Assembly: GCF_013348785.1 (NCBI RefSeq)
Contig: NZ_CP054691.1
Span: 2,356,001-2,420,000, forward strand
From: Gordonia sp. X0973
GTDB taxonomy: Bacteria > Actinomycetota > Actinomycetes > Mycobacteriales > Mycobacteriaceae
DNA: 64,000 nucleotides
Direction of reading: 5' to 3'
A model generated the notes under the pieces. That model made no database searches. It was given only the letters and a program-made list of their open reading frames with translations, and was not told the origin of the DNA. Every line of letters starts with the position of its first letter. The stretch's first letter is position 1. Positions 1 through 9,057 of the stretch are shown here, one piece after another. Position numbers and translations under genes: made by a program.

Positions 1-662
1 TTGGGGACGTAGAGGAATCTGCCGTCCAGCGAGAACACCGGGGTGATCGGGAAGATCCCCGACGACTTCACCCGGCCGACCGGCCCCCGCAACGCCCCGT
101 CGGCGGTGACCTCGAACCAGACGACCGACTTCGCGAAGACGCTGGCGACGTAGAGGTGCTTGCCGTCAGGGGCGAGGTAGGGCTGCGGTGCGCCGTCGAG
201 GAATTTGCCGAGCGAGTGCAGATCGCCGTTGGCGGCCGGCTTACCGTCGTCACCGATCCGGAAATGCGCCACCCCGCCGCGGAAGAAGCCGGCCGGACCG
301 TTGCCCATCCCGAGGTAGAGGTTGCGGCCGTCGGCCGAGAGGGTCATCGCGACGGGGGTGCGGGCGAGGTCGAGCTGGTCGATCCGGCTCAGCGAGCCGT
401 CGTCGGCGATCGAGTACGTGAGCAACTCCGGGTTGCGCAGGTTGCGGATGCTCACCGGGGTGCCCAGCCCCAACCCGGGTGCGACGTAGAGGAACCTCCC
501 GTCCGGGCTGACCCGCACGCAGAAGGTGCCCGCCCCGGTGGGCCAGGGTGAGCCGGGAAGCTCCGTCATCGACCCGTCGTCGTGCAGGTCGAATCCCGCG
601 ATTCCACCGCTTTGGGCGACGGCGTAGAGGCGTTCGACGGGAGTGGATTGGTTTGCGGACAT
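1..662 (-). CDS. Lactonase-family beta-propeller protein, C-terminus cut by window edge
   Basis: The reading frame opens at an ATG (660-662) behind a GAGGAG ribosome site and stays open to the window edge, so only about the first 220 residues are seen. The protein repeats a blade pattern of the type DGRFLYV / DGRNLYL / DGKHLYV followed by a loop and a second strand. This is typical of YVTN or 6-phosphogluconolactonase-like seven-bladed propellers (lactonase family, Pfam Lactonase). No signal peptide is visible, so it is probably cytoplasmic. The substrate cannot be told from the sequence. The next gene, on the same strand, lies about 125 bp upstream, so the two are not clearly one operon. Confidence 0.8.
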   Translation of the reverse strand, partial: MSANQSTPVERLYAVAQSGGIAGFDLHDDGSMTELPGSPWPTGAGTFCVRVSPDGRFLYVAPGLGLGTPVSIRNLRNPELLTYSIADDGSLSRIDQLDLARTPVAMTLSADGRNLYLGMGNGPAGFFRGGVAHFRIGDDGKPAANGDLHSLGKFLDGAPQPYLAPDGKHLYVASVFAKSVVWFEVTADGALRGPVGRVKSSGIFPITPVFSLDGRFLYVP

Positions 663-787
663 GGGGAGGTTCTCCTCGGGATGACGTGCGGCCACATCGA
701 CCGCAATATTTTCTACTCCCTGGTTAGAAACCATTAGATACCAGCGCCCGCGCAATGGGGAGCGTTTCGAAAGAATCGGCCGGGCCC

Positions 788-1570
788 TCAGGCAACCGAG
801 GCGATAGCGGACCTGATCCGGTCGATGGCGACGGGATCGAATCCGATCAGCATGTGCCCGCTGCGAACGCCCGGATCTAGTTCCTGCAGCACGATGTTGT
901 CCGCCCCCGCGACGGCCACCGAACCCGGAGCGGCGAAGGCGTCCCGGGTGCTCGTGATCGTGGTCGTGGGGACGGCGGGCGGCACCGCGTCGAGGTCGGC
1001 GAGATAGCCGGACCCGGGGATCAGGTCCAGCGCCATCGGACAAACGACGCCGACGATGCTGCGCATACCGGGCGCGGTGAAGACCCTCGACCACAGCGGA
1101 CGGAACCCGTGGTTCTGTGAACTGACGAGCACCGCCGCCCGCACGTCGGCGGTCGTCGTGCGCAGCAGGTCTCGGATGATCACCCCGCCGAACGACTGTC
1201 CGACGAGGATCACCGCATCGGTACCGGTCGCGTCGCGAACCCGCGTCAAGAACTGTTCGAGCGCTGCGACCTGCCGGGCGGGCCTCCGCGTCCCCACCCC
1301 GGGCAGGTTGCAGGCATAAACGGGGTGGCCGTCGGCGATCAAGCCGGGAACCAGCCGATGCCAGTAGAACTCGCCCGGCACGAACGACCCCGGAACCAAC
1401 ACCACCGGGATCCCGCTCGTGGCGCGCTCCGTGCCCGTTGCCGCCCCCCGACTCCACTCATTCACTCCGGCCGGCCACCGCCCGCGCCCGGTCACCAAAC
1501 CGGCGAACGCGGACACACCGCCACTCACCGCCTGTGCGGCGACCGGTGCCGTCGACAGCGCGCCGTTCAC
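788..1570 (-). CDS. Alpha/beta hydrolase, lipase-like
   Basis: A 260-residue alpha/beta hydrolase. The nucleophile elbow GQSFGG places the catalytic serine near residue 126, and SGHM near residue 239 supplies the likely catalytic histidine. The IPVVLVPGSF strand before them is the usual first core strand with the oxyanion loop. I chose the GTG at 1568-1570 because its GTGA overlaps the TGA stop of the upstream gene, which indicates translational coupling; a longer frame exists but would run deep into that gene. The N-terminus is Ala/Gly-rich but not a convincing signal peptide. The substrate is unknown; a short-chain ester or lipid is a family-level guess. Confidence 0.75.
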   Translation of the reverse strand: MNGALSTAPVAAQAVSGGVSAFAGLVTGRGRWPAGVNEWSRGAATGTERATSGIPVVLVPGSFVPGEFYWHRLVPGLIADGHPVYACNLPGVGTRRPARQVAALEQFLTRVRDATGTDAVILVGQSFGGVIIRDLLRTTTADVRAAVLVSSQNHGFRPLWSRVFTAPGMRSIVGVVCPMALDLIPGSGYLADLDAVPPAVPTTTITSTRDAFAAPGSVAVAGADNIVLQELDPGVRSGHMLIGFDPVAIDRIRSAIASVA

Positions 1571-2292
1571 CGGCCCTGCCCGACAGGGATCTCGACAACC
1601 GTCCGGGTGCGCGATTCGTTGTAGTACCGCAGGTTCAGCACGAACTCCCACCGGCCGCTCGCCGGCGCCCGCGCGGGTAGCCGGAAGACTCCCCGGTCGA
1701 AGAAGTCGACCGAGACGTTGAAAAGCGCGTCCAGCCCATCTGGTGCGCGGAAGCTCGGTGCCTCGCCGATCTCCCAGAGAAAGCCCGAGGAATCCAACGG
1801 CGTCTTGAACAGCAGCGGGAAGACTGTGACCCCGAAGACCCGGTTGTGCTCGTAGGCGAAGAAGTATCCGTCGCCCAACACGATCTCGTGCATCGGGCTC
1901 CCCACCTTCTCGAGGCCGGGGACGCCGAAGTCGACGCGGGCGGTGCCCGATCCGACGAGACCGGGAGCACGATAGGCCTTGCGGCTGAAGAACATCCGCC
2001 AGCGCGACGGCCCGACGGTCGGCATGGCGGTGAAGTCGACTTCGAAGCCGTCGGGGAACTCGACCCCGATTTCGCGAATGGAATACGGCCGACCGTTCGC
2101 CGCCTTCGGGAATTCGAATGCCGCGGACAATCCGGTCGTCGAGCCGGGCTCGGTCGAGGTGAGGTGGAAGTCCACCACCGGATCTGGCAGGTCGATTCCC
2201 CGTGGCGCCCGCAGCGCCAAGATCCGGGAAAGGCCGGCCGAGAACCGTGGCAACGCCCCGTTTCGCTCGACGATCGCCGATCGTGTCATCAT
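1567..2292 (-). CDS. Unrecognised conserved-looking protein, coupled to the lipase-like hydrolase
   Basis: A 241-residue protein that I do not recognise. It is soluble, rich in beta-strand-like stretches (for example DFHLTSTEPGS and WEFVLNLRYYNES) and has no transmembrane segment or obvious catalytic motif. Two adjacent ATGs (2290-2292 and 2287-2289) follow a GGGGGA ribosome site; an ATG at 2322 lacks one. The stop overlaps the start of the lipase-like gene by 4 nt, so the two are made from one message and may act together, for example as an enzyme with an accessory or substrate-binding partner. That link is inference from coupling only. Confidence 0.65.
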   Translation of the reverse strand: MMTRSAIVERNGALPRFSAGLSRILALRAPRGIDLPDPVVDFHLTSTEPGSTTGLSAAFEFPKAANGRPYSIREIGVEFPDGFEVDFTAMPTVGPSRWRMFFSRKAYRAPGLVGSGTARVDFGVPGLEKVGSPMHEIVLGDGYFFAYEHNRVFGVTVFPLLFKTPLDSSGFLWEIGEAPSFRAPDGLDALFNVSVDFFDRGVFRLPARAPASGRWEFVLNLRYYNESRTRTVVEIPVGQGR

Positions 2293-2342
2293 TCCCCCAA
2301 TTCGATTGGACGAACGGTACATCACCAAACTGCCGCGGGCGT

Positions 2343-3188
2343 TCAGTCCAGCGGCGTCAGCGTGGACCCGATCATGACGCCGACCGCCCCGTCGCCCACG
2401 TGCATGCTCAACACCGGCCCCAGCGGCGCCGTCAGGGAGGTCACCACGTCGGGGATCCGGCGGGTCAACTCGTCCATGACCTGTGCGGCGGCCTCCGGTG
2501 CGTCGCTGTGCTGCACGCCGATCGACACCGGGCGGGCGCCGGAGAACTCACAGGCGGCGTCGACCATCTTCGCCACCGCCTTCGAGAAGGTCCGGTGCCG
2601 TTCGCGCAGCGTCAGCGAGCCGTCGACAGTGTGCAGGATCGGCTTGATCGACAACGCCGACCCCAGCATTCGACCGGCCGCGCTGATCCGCCCGCTGGAC
2701 CGCAGATGGTCGAGGTCGGCGACGCAGATCATCGATTCGATGGTGGCGGCCTCCCGCACCGCCGCCTCGTACACCCGATCGCGGTCGGCGCCCTTGGCCG
2801 CCGCCTGCGCCGCGACGAGGGCGGTGAAACCGACGGCAAGACCGACCGATCGGGAGTCGACGACGCGTACCGCCCCGTCGTACTTGTCGGCGGCGACCCG
2901 CGCGGCGCTCCACGTGCTCGACAGTTTGCGGGACATGTGGACGGCCACGACCCCGTCGCCCTTGGAGTCCTTGATCGCCTTGGCGAAGGCCTTCTCCAAA
3001 TCGGCGGGGGTCGCGCCGGAGGTGGTCACGCCGGGGGTCTTGAGGATCCCCGCAGGGATCTCGTCCAGGTTCTCCCGGTAGTCCTCGCCGTCGGCGATGA
3101 TGTGCAGCGGAACCTGACGGATGCCATGGCGCTTGGCGAGCTTGGGCGGCAGGCAACACGACGAATCGGTGACGACGACGACGGGCAC
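2343..3188 (-). CDS. DegV family fatty-acid-binding protein (FakB-like)
   Basis: A 281-residue DegV protein starting at GTG. It begins VVVVTDSSCCLP, the conserved TDS motif, and has the GVTTSGATP loop near residue 53 and a conserved SSGRIS segment, as in DegV proteins that bind a fatty acid between two domains. In Firmicutes such FakB proteins present fatty acids to the kinase FakA. A FakA-like DAK2 protein is encoded 15 kb away (17697-19382), so a functional pair is possible but inferred. It lies 9 bp downstream of octT, the same neighbour as in M. tuberculosis, and is probably the last gene of that transcript. Confidence 0.88.
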   Translation of the reverse strand: MPVVVVTDSSCCLPPKLAKRHGIRQVPLHIIADGEDYRENLDEIPAGILKTPGVTTSGATPADLEKAFAKAIKDSKGDGVVAVHMSRKLSSTWSAARVAADKYDGAVRVVDSRSVGLAVGFTALVAAQAAAKGADRDRVYEAAVREAATIESMICVADLDHLRSSGRISAAGRMLGSALSIKPILHTVDGSLTLRERHRTFSKAVAKMVDAACEFSGARPVSIGVQHSDAPEAAAQVMDELTRRIPDVVTSLTAPLGPVLSMHVGDGAVGVMIGSTLTPLD

Positions 3189-3197
3189 GTGTCTAAC

Positions 3198-3908
3198 TTA
3201 ACCCAGCGCGGCATCGACGACCGGGGCGACCGCATCAGCGATCCGCGAGTGGCAGCGGAACCCCCAGTGAATGCCGTCGGGATTCATGTCTTCCCGGTGC
3301 TCGGTGAACTCGTCGCGGGTCACCGGATAGAACTCTGCGGTCGCCAGACCGTGCCGCGAAGCCCACTCGCGCATCGCCGCGGTCGTCGGCACCCGACCGG
3401 TGTGGACGTTCCCGTAGTAGGGGCTGTCATGCGTCGACGGCAGGCACACGACGATCGGCAGCTCGGGCCGCAGTTGCGACAGGGCCTCGCGCACCTTCTC
3501 CAGATACTCGACGGTGACCCGCGGCGGCAGCGCCATCGGCCAGCCGAGCCGCGCCGCCCGCGGCTGTACCCAGGAGTATCCGTCGCGGACCACCTGGCGC
3601 AACCTATTGGGCCGCAGGTACCGGATCTGCTCGCGCAGCGCGGTCGGTAACGGCGACGGCAGGCTGTCCATGCCGCCGTAGGCGAGGACGACGACGTCCG
3701 CATGCGGCAGGGCGGCCCAGATCCGCGGGTCCTGGGTGACGGCCCACCACACGTCGCGACTGGTCCACCCGATGCGGCCGAAGAGTTCGACCGGGCGTCC
3801 CAGTCGCTGCCCGACGAGGTTCGGCCAGATCCGCTCGTCGTCGGCGGCGAGCCCTCCCCGCGGTCCGTAATAGGCCAGCGAGTCGGAGAGCACCACGATG
3901 CCGCCCAC
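3198..3908 (-). CDS. octT: Diglucosylglycerate octanoyltransferase, SGNH fold
   Basis: A 236-residue SGNH-hydrolase-fold protein with the nucleophile motif LSDS near residue 10, a conserved YGGMDS block, and the C-terminal DGIHWG motif (Asp211 and His214) completing the triad. Its place directly after gpgP and before degV matches mycobacterial octT, which transfers an octanoyl group to diglucosylglycerate, an early precursor of methylglucose lipopolysaccharides. The GTG start at 3906-3908 shares one base with the gpgP stop, so the genes are translationally coupled. Assignment rests on fold plus synteny; another acyl-ester substrate cannot be excluded from sequence alone. Confidence 0.85.
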   Translation of the reverse strand: MGGIVVLSDSLAYYGPRGGLAADDERIWPNLVGQRLGRPVELFGRIGWTSRDVWWAVTQDPRIWAALPHADVVVLAYGGMDSLPSPLPTALREQIRYLRPNRLRQVVRDGYSWVQPRAARLGWPMALPPRVTVEYLEKVREALSQLRPELPIVVCLPSTHDSPYYGNVHTGRVPTTAAMREWASRHGLATAEFYPVTRDEFTEHREDMNPDGIHWGFRCHSRIADAVAPVVDAALG

Positions 3909-4618
3909 TAGGGGGCCTCCTCGTCGACCCCGCTGTTCCAGACGTCCAGGCGCCAGCGCGGCGGCATGTCGGCGGGTCCCAGCTGGTGGCCGGAAAGCTG
4001 CACCCAGCCCGCGTTCGCGAGTCCGCCGAGCGCCGGCCAATTCGCCACCGGCAGACCGAGCAGGGAGGCGGTGAGCGCGGCGATACAACCACCGTGTGCG
4101 ACGAGGACGACGGGCGACTCGGGCCGCTCCCCCGATCCCCACTCGGGCAACTCGGCGAGCAGGTCGTCGACGACGGGGGTGATGCGGGCGGCGACTTGCA
4201 CGCGCGACTCCCCGCCGGGCGGACTCCACGTCGCGTCGTCGCGCCAGACGCGCCGCGCACCCGGGTCCCGCTCGTCGACCTCCGCGTGCGTCAGGCCCTG
4301 CCACTGCCCCAGGTCGGTCTCGCGCAGCCGGGGGTCGCGTTGCACCGGCAGGTCGACCAGCTCGGCCAGCGCGTCCGCAGTCTCCGCGGCCCGTCGCAGA
4401 TCCGAGGACCGCAGGATAAGCGGATCGCGCAGCGCGAGGGCCGCGGCCGCCGCCCCGATCTGGCGCCGGCCGCGGGCGGACAGGTCGGTGTCGAGTTGCC
4501 CTTGCATCCGGCTGGCCGCGTTGTACTCGGTCTCCCCGTGACGCCACAGCAGCAGGCGCCGCACCACCGGGGTGAGGCGTTCGACGCTGGTGTCGTGGGA
4601 ATCGGGCCCAGCGCTCAC
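3908..4618 (-). CDS. gpgP: Glucosyl-3-phosphoglycerate phosphatase (histidine phosphatase family)
   Basis: A 236-residue phosphoglycerate-mutase-like phosphatase. RRLLLWRHGETEYN carries the RHGE signature with the phosphate-accepting histidine at residue 27, and VAHGGC near the C-terminus holds the second catalytic histidine. In mycobacteria this family member removes phosphate from glucosyl-3-phosphoglycerate to give glucosylglycerate for methylglucose lipopolysaccharide synthesis, which fits its neighbour octT. The GTG start overlaps the rsfS stop as GTGA, so I prefer it to the longer frame, which would overlap rsfS by more than 100 bp. A generic phosphoglycerate mutase is the main alternative. 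Confidence 0.87.
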   Translation of the reverse strand: MSAGPDSHDTSVERLTPVVRRLLLWRHGETEYNAASRMQGQLDTDLSARGRRQIGAAAAALALRDPLILRSSDLRRAAETADALAELVDLPVQRDPRLRETDLGQWQGLTHAEVDERDPGARRVWRDDATWSPPGGESRVQVAARITPVVDDLLAELPEWGSGERPESPVVLVAHGGCIAALTASLLGLPVANWPALGGLANAGWVQLSGHQLGPADMPPRWRLDVWNSGVDEEAP

Positions 4619-4980
4619 GGCTTCGACAAGCCCAGGTCGATCTCGGGACAGTCCTTCCACAGCCGTTCCAGCGCGTAGAACTCGCGCTCGTCGGCATGCA
4701 GGATGTGGATGACGATGTCGGTGTAGTCGAGCAGCGCCCACCGGCCCTCGCGGGCCCCTTCGCGTCGGGCCGGCTTGTAACCGGCCTCCCGCATGGCATC
4801 CTCCACCGCGTCGACGATCGAGTTCACCTGCCGCTCGTTGTCGGCGGAGGCGATCACGAAGGCGTCGGTGATGACGAGTTGCTCGGACACGTCGATGGCG
4901 ACGACGTCGGTGGCGAGCTTCTCGGCGGCGGCGGCCCCGGCGATGCGGGCCATCTCCACCGATTCTCCTGCTGCAGTCAT
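4615..4980 (-). CDS. rsfS: Ribosomal silencing factor RsfS
   Basis: A 121-residue RsfS/YbeB/Iojap protein. It binds ribosomal protein L14 on the large subunit and blocks subunit joining when nutrients are scarce. The family pattern is clear: an N-terminal helix, LVITDAFVIASADNERQV, the central GRWALLDYTDIVIHI strand pair, and a short acidic end. Length is normal. The ATG start is unambiguous. It heads the rsfS-gpgP-octT-degV run. In M. tuberculosis nadD is its direct upstream neighbour; here a permease gene separates them. Confidence 0.95.
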   Translation of the reverse strand: MTAAGESVEMARIAGAAAAEKLATDVVAIDVSEQLVITDAFVIASADNERQVNSIVDAVEDAMREAGYKPARREGAREGRWALLDYTDIVIHILHADEREFYALERLWKDCPEIDLGLSKP

Positions 4981-5001
4981 GGGTTACAGCGTCTCACGCC
5001 G

Positions 5002-6858
5002 CTACCGACTGCTGATGAGCAGCCATGCCAGTACGCCCACGATGACCACGACCCCGACGACCGCGGCGATGACAGCAGCCGTCTTGGCGGTCGCCGCCGA
5101 CCGGTGGGCCAGCGCGTATTCGCCCGCCTGCCACTGCGGATGCACCGACGCCGACTTGTAGACGGCGAACCAGCCGATGGGCAGGAACAGGGCGCAGGAG
5201 AGGATCGACCACAGGAAGCCGTCCCTGGGTTCCGGTCCCGCTTCCTCGAGCGTCATCCGCGGTTCCTGGTAGACCGGCTCCTGATAGACCGGTTCCTGGT
5301 GGATCGGTTCGGTGGGCGCCGACGACGGTACGACCATCGGCTCCGCCACGGCCTCCAGTTGCTCGGTCGCCGCCTCGGAGACGGCGGCCCCGCCGAGTGC
5401 GCCGGCACCCGCCACCGCGCTTCCCGCCACGGCACCGGCCGCGACGGCCGGGTTACCGGCCGCCAATGCCCGCCACACGAGGTAGCCGAGTCCGACGAGG
5501 ACGAACCACACCGCCCCGACGATCAGCGCGACCCGGCCGTCGCTGGTGAAACCGAGCAGCACCAGCACGCCCAGGAAGAAGGCCAACGTGAGGTAGGACG
5601 TGACCGGCGCGCCGGGCACCGTGTAGTCGGTCGGCGGCAGCAGGCCCTTCTTGATCCGGTTGCGGTAGACCAGGTGGCACGCGATGATCACCGACCACAC
5701 GACCAGGATGCCGACCGTCGACACCGAGGTGATCCAGATGAACGCGTGCTTGGTGTCGATGACGTTGATGACGACGCCGATGACCATGACCGCGGCCGAG
5801 AGCACGATTCCGCCGACCGGCACGTGCCGGTTGGACAGCCGGGAGAGCTGGTGCGGCGCGTCACCACGCATCGAGAGCGACCGGAGCATGCGGCCGGTGG
5901 AGTAGATGCCCGAGTTGCACGACGACAGTGCCGCGGTCAGCAGCACGAAATTGATGATTCCCGCCGCGCCGGGGATGCCGACATCCTGGAAGACCTGCAC
6001 GAACGGGCTGGTGCCCTCGTGGAAGTTGCGCCATCCCTTCACGCAGAGGATGACGAACAGCGCGCCGACGTAGAAGATGCCGATACGGAACGGCACCGAG
6101 TTGATGGCCTTGCGCAGCGTCACCTTCGGGTCGTGCGCCTCGCCCGCCGTCACGCCGACCAATTCGACGCCGACGTAGGCGAACATCACGATTTGCAGGA
6201 CGAGGATGGCATTCCAGTGCCCGGTGGGAAAGAACCCGCCGTCGTTCCAGAGGTTGTGGACCGACGGGCCGACCTCCGGCCCGAAACCGACGATCGGCAT
6301 GAGGATGCCCAGGCCGATGATGATCATGCCGAGGATCGCGACGATCTTGATGCTCGAGAACCAGAACTCGGCCCGGCCGAAGACACCGACGGAGATGAGG
6401 TTCGCGCAGAACAGCACGGTCAGCGCCACCAGTGCGGTCACCCACACCGGGATGGCCGGCCACCAGTAGTTGATGTATTTGCCCGCGACGGTGATCTCGG
6501 CCATACAGGTGGTCACCCACACCGCCCAATAGGTCCAGCCCTGGCTGAACCCGGCGAACCGGCCGAGGAACTCGTCGGCGTACTCGGAGATGCCGCCGGC
6601 CACCGGACGGTGCAGCAGCAACTCGCCGAGGGCGCGCATCATGAAGAACACCGCCAGTCCGGCGATCGCGTACGCCAGCAGCAACGCCGGGCCGGCCATC
6701 TCGATCGCCGCGCCCGAGCCGTAGAACAGGCCGGTCCCGATCGCGCCTCCGATGGCGATCATCTGCACGGTTCGCGTGGTGAGGCCGCGTTGGTATCCGG
6801 CATCGGTGTCGACTGTGACCGGGTTGGGCCCGGTTGGTCCTGACTGGGTGATCGTCAC
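5002..6858 (-). CDS. APC-superfamily amino-acid permease with C-terminal CD225/dispanin-like segment
   Basis: A 618-residue membrane protein. Residues 1-460 are an amino-acid permease of the AnsP/CycA/GabP type: GGAIGTGLFYGSG in TM1, GGISEYADEFLGR, about 12 hydrophobic segments, and the SSCNSGIYSTGRML motif. An Ala/Gly-rich linker and a QEPVYQEPVYQEP repeat follow. Residues 546-618 contain two further hydrophobic segments around YKSASVHPQWQAGEYALAH, resembling the CD225/dispanin family (two membrane segments, a short basic loop, then a G/A-x-Y-x-x-A pattern). It imports an amino acid, probably D-Ser, D-Ala, Gly or Asn, across the cytoplasmic membrane. The start is GTG behind AGGGATC. The permease call is firm; the tail assignment is by eye. 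Confidence 0.88.
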   Translation of the reverse strand: MTITQSGPTGPNPVTVDTDAGYQRGLTTRTVQMIAIGGAIGTGLFYGSGAAIEMAGPALLLAYAIAGLAVFFMMRALGELLLHRPVAGGISEYADEFLGRFAGFSQGWTYWAVWVTTCMAEITVAGKYINYWWPAIPVWVTALVALTVLFCANLISVGVFGRAEFWFSSIKIVAILGMIIIGLGILMPIVGFGPEVGPSVHNLWNDGGFFPTGHWNAILVLQIVMFAYVGVELVGVTAGEAHDPKVTLRKAINSVPFRIGIFYVGALFVILCVKGWRNFHEGTSPFVQVFQDVGIPGAAGIINFVLLTAALSSCNSGIYSTGRMLRSLSMRGDAPHQLSRLSNRHVPVGGIVLSAAVMVIGVVINVIDTKHAFIWITSVSTVGILVVWSVIIACHLVYRNRIKKGLLPPTDYTVPGAPVTSYLTLAFFLGVLVLLGFTSDGRVALIVGAVWFVLVGLGYLVWRALAAGNPAVAAGAVAGSAVAGAGALGGAAVSEAATEQLEAVAEPMVVPSSAPTEPIHQEPVYQEPVYQEPRMTLEEAGPEPRDGFLWSILSCALFLPIGWFAVYKSASVHPQWQAGEYALAHRSAATAKTAAVIAAVVGVVVIVGVLAWLLISSR

Positions 6859-6951
6859 AAGGATCCCTTCGGCTCGGCAAACTGCGGATTACTCTAGCGA
6901 GCGCTGCCGGACATGGCGGATTTGCAACGAATATTTCACAGAAGGTGGCGA

Positions 6952-7629
6952 TCAACCCGGCGCGGTGACACTCGGTCCGTCATGCGGCCAGCGCCGGTAC
7001 AGGCCGCGTTTGGCGATGTATTGGACCACCCCGTCGGGCACCAGGTACCACACCGGTCGGCCCGCGCCGGCGCGTGCGCGGCACTCCGTCGAGGAGATCG
7101 CCAGGGCCGGTATCTCCAGCATCTGCAGGGTGTCGGGCGGCAGTTCCCGCAGATGTTTGGCCAGGTGGGAGGCCGACAGCTCGTAGCCGGGACGGCTCAC
7201 CCCGACGAAGTGCGCCAGCGAGAACAGCTCGTCGAAGTCCTGCCACGAGAGGATGGACTCCAGCGCGTCGGCACCGGTGATGAAGAACAGCTCCGCGTCG
7301 GGCAGCGCCCGGCGCAGGTCGCGCAGGGTGTCGACGGTGTAGGTGTTGCCCTCGCGGTCGACGTCGACGCGGCTCACCGAGAACCGGGGGTTCGACGCGG
7401 TCGCGATGACCGTCATCAGGTAGCGGTCCTCGGCCGGGCTCACCTCGCGCGCGTCGCCTGCCTTCTGCCACGGGCGGCCCGTCGGCACGAAGATGACCTC
7501 GTCGAGGTCGAAGCGGTGGGCGACCTCGCTGCCCGCCACGAGGTGTCCGTTGTGGATCGGGTCGAACGTGCCGCCCATGACGCCGACGCGTCGCCGACCG
7601 CCCCGGCGGCCGGGCCCATCTTCTGACAT
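6952..7629 (-). CDS. nadD: Nicotinate-nucleotide adenylyltransferase
   Basis: NadD adenylates nicotinate mononucleotide to deamido-NAD, the penultimate step of NAD synthesis. The nucleotidyltransferase signature [12 protein letters not shown] sits near the N-terminus, and ISSTECR near the end is the conserved ISST motif. The 225-residue length is within the family range. I use the ATG at 7627-7629; a TTG two codons earlier is possible. The gene upstream ends 19 bp away, so nadD may lie at the end of the proA-moxR-VWA transcript. Confidence 0.93.
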   Translation of the reverse strand: MSEDGPGRRGGRRRVGVMGGTFDPIHNGHLVAGSEVAHRFDLDEVIFVPTGRPWQKAGDAREVSPAEDRYLMTVIATASNPRFSVSRVDVDREGNTYTVDTLRDLRRALPDAELFFITGADALESILSWQDFDELFSLAHFVGVSRPGYELSASHLAKHLRELPPDTLQMLEIPALAISSTECRARAGAGRPVWYLVPDGVVQYIAKRGLYRRWPHDGPSVTAPG

Positions 7630-7648
7630 GCGCAAGGAGCTTACCTGG

Positions 7649-9055
7649 TCAGACCGGCAGCAGATCGCCGATCACCTTGGCCAGCTGCTCGGCGTTGCGG
7701 CACTCGTGCATCTCGATGTGCTCGGCGTAGACGTCGGCGTCGGAGTCGCCGGTCCCCCACTCCTCGCGGCGCTCGGGGTTGAGCCAATACGCGTGGCGCA
7801 CGCGCTCGGTGAGCGTGTCGAGGGAATCGGTCTCGGTCCAGTGGTAGTTGTTGCGGGCGTCGCCAAGGATGAGCAGCGCCCCGCGATGGGTCAGCGACTC
7901 GAGGTATTCCTGCGCGAATCCCTTGATCATGTGCCCGTAGTCGGAGTGGCCGTCGCGGGTGGAGATGCGCGCGGTGGTGATCATCTCGGTCATGATCTCG
8001 CCGAAGGACTCGTCGGCCTGACCGCGCTCGAAATACTCGGTGACCTCGTCGACGGTGTCGACGAAGGCGAAGACGCGCACCTTGGAGAACTGTTGGCGCA
8101 GCGCGTAGACGAGTTGCAGGGTGAACCGCGAGAAGCCCGACACCGAGCCGGACACGTCGCAGATGATGACCAGTTCCGGGCGGCCGGGGCGCGGGCGGCG
8201 ATGGGTCAGCGTGATCGGCACCCCGCCGGTCGACATCGACGCGCGCAGCGTCCGGCGCACGTCGACCGGGCCGTGGCGGGCCCGGCGACGGCGGATCTCC
8301 AACCGGGCCGCGAGCAGTCGGGCCAGGGGTTCGACGGTGCGCCGGATCTGTGCGAGGTCCTTGGCGCTCGAGTGCAGGAAACTCATGTGCTCGGGCAACT
8401 TGGGCACCGCGTAGTCGGCCACCCGGTCGCGGCCCTGACGGTCGGCCATCCGGCGCTGGGTCTCGGCCTCGATCGACGCGCGCAGCGCGGCCGCCCGATC
8501 GCCCGCCGCCCGCCGGAACCGGGGTTGGGTGCCCGGGCGCCCGTCGGAATCCTCGTCTGCCGATCCGCGCGCCATCGCCGCGGCGATCGCCGCGATGAGC
8601 GTCTGCGGATTGATGGTCGACGTGGCCTGATACGCCGAGAATGCCTCGCCCCGAGCACCCTCGTAGCGGCCGAATTCGTCGACGATGAGCGCGACCATCT
8701 CACTCAGCCGGCCGTCGGAGGCCGCCTGGTCGTCGGCCACCACCTCGGCGAGCATTTCCCGGAAGGCGGCGACGTCGACGTTGCCGTCCTCGTCGCGCGG
8801 CAGCTCGGTGTGGGTGGTGCGGGCGCCCCGCCCGAGGGGGAACCACAGGTCGAAGGCGCGGTCGAAGACGTCGCGGTGCATATGCGTGGACAGCAGCGTC
8901 GCGGCGAGTCCTTCGCGCAGCCCCTCGCGGTCGAGGAGATCCAGGACGGAGACGGCCTGCCCGGCGTCGAGCAGCGCGGCGGGGCCGATGTCGATACCGC
9001 GCCTGCGCAGCTCGTCGATGAACTCGACGAGGTGGTCGATAAGGGGCGCGGACAT
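7649..9055 (-). CDS. VWA-domain (CoxE-like) protein
   Basis: A 468-residue protein with a C-terminal von Willebrand factor A domain. The metal-binding MIDAS motif DVSGSVS uses Asp300, Ser302 and Ser304, and the N-terminal half is helical as in CoxE-type proteins. There is no signal peptide or membrane segment. It starts 2 bp after the MoxR stop, so the pair is cotranscribed. MoxR ATPase plus VWA protein pairs act as chaperone or metal-insertion machines for other protein complexes; the client here is unknown. The same three-gene order with proA occurs in mycobacteria. Confidence 0.88.
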   Translation of the reverse strand: MSAPLIDHLVEFIDELRRRGIDIGPAALLDAGQAVSVLDLLDREGLREGLAATLLSTHMHRDVFDRAFDLWFPLGRGARTTHTELPRDEDGNVDVAAFREMLAEVVADDQAASDGRLSEMVALIVDEFGRYEGARGEAFSAYQATSTINPQTLIAAIAAAMARGSADEDSDGRPGTQPRFRRAAGDRAAALRASIEAETQRRMADRQGRDRVADYAVPKLPEHMSFLHSSAKDLAQIRRTVEPLARLLAARLEIRRRRARHGPVDVRRTLRASMSTGGVPITLTHRRPRPGRPELVIICDVSGSVSGFSRFTLQLVYALRQQFSKVRVFAFVDTVDEVTEYFERGQADESFGEIMTEMITTARISTRDGHSDYGHMIKGFAQEYLESLTHRGALLILGDARNNYHWTETDSLDTLTERVRHAYWLNPERREEWGTGDSDADVYAEHIEMHECRNAEQLAKVIGDLLPV

Positions 9056-9057
9056 CC

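Noticed and set aside
3198..4799. A single 533-residue protein covering octT and part of gpgP
   Set aside because: Only the last 236 residues read as a real protein; the front part is an out-of-frame read of gpgP. The GTG at 3908 overlapping the gpgP stop is a better start.
4696..6843. Long plus-strand open frame of over 700 codons opposite the permease and rsfS
   Set aside because: It is rich in Asp, Arg, His and Gly with no domain; it is the antisense of a clear permease and RsfS, a normal effect of GC-rich codon bias.
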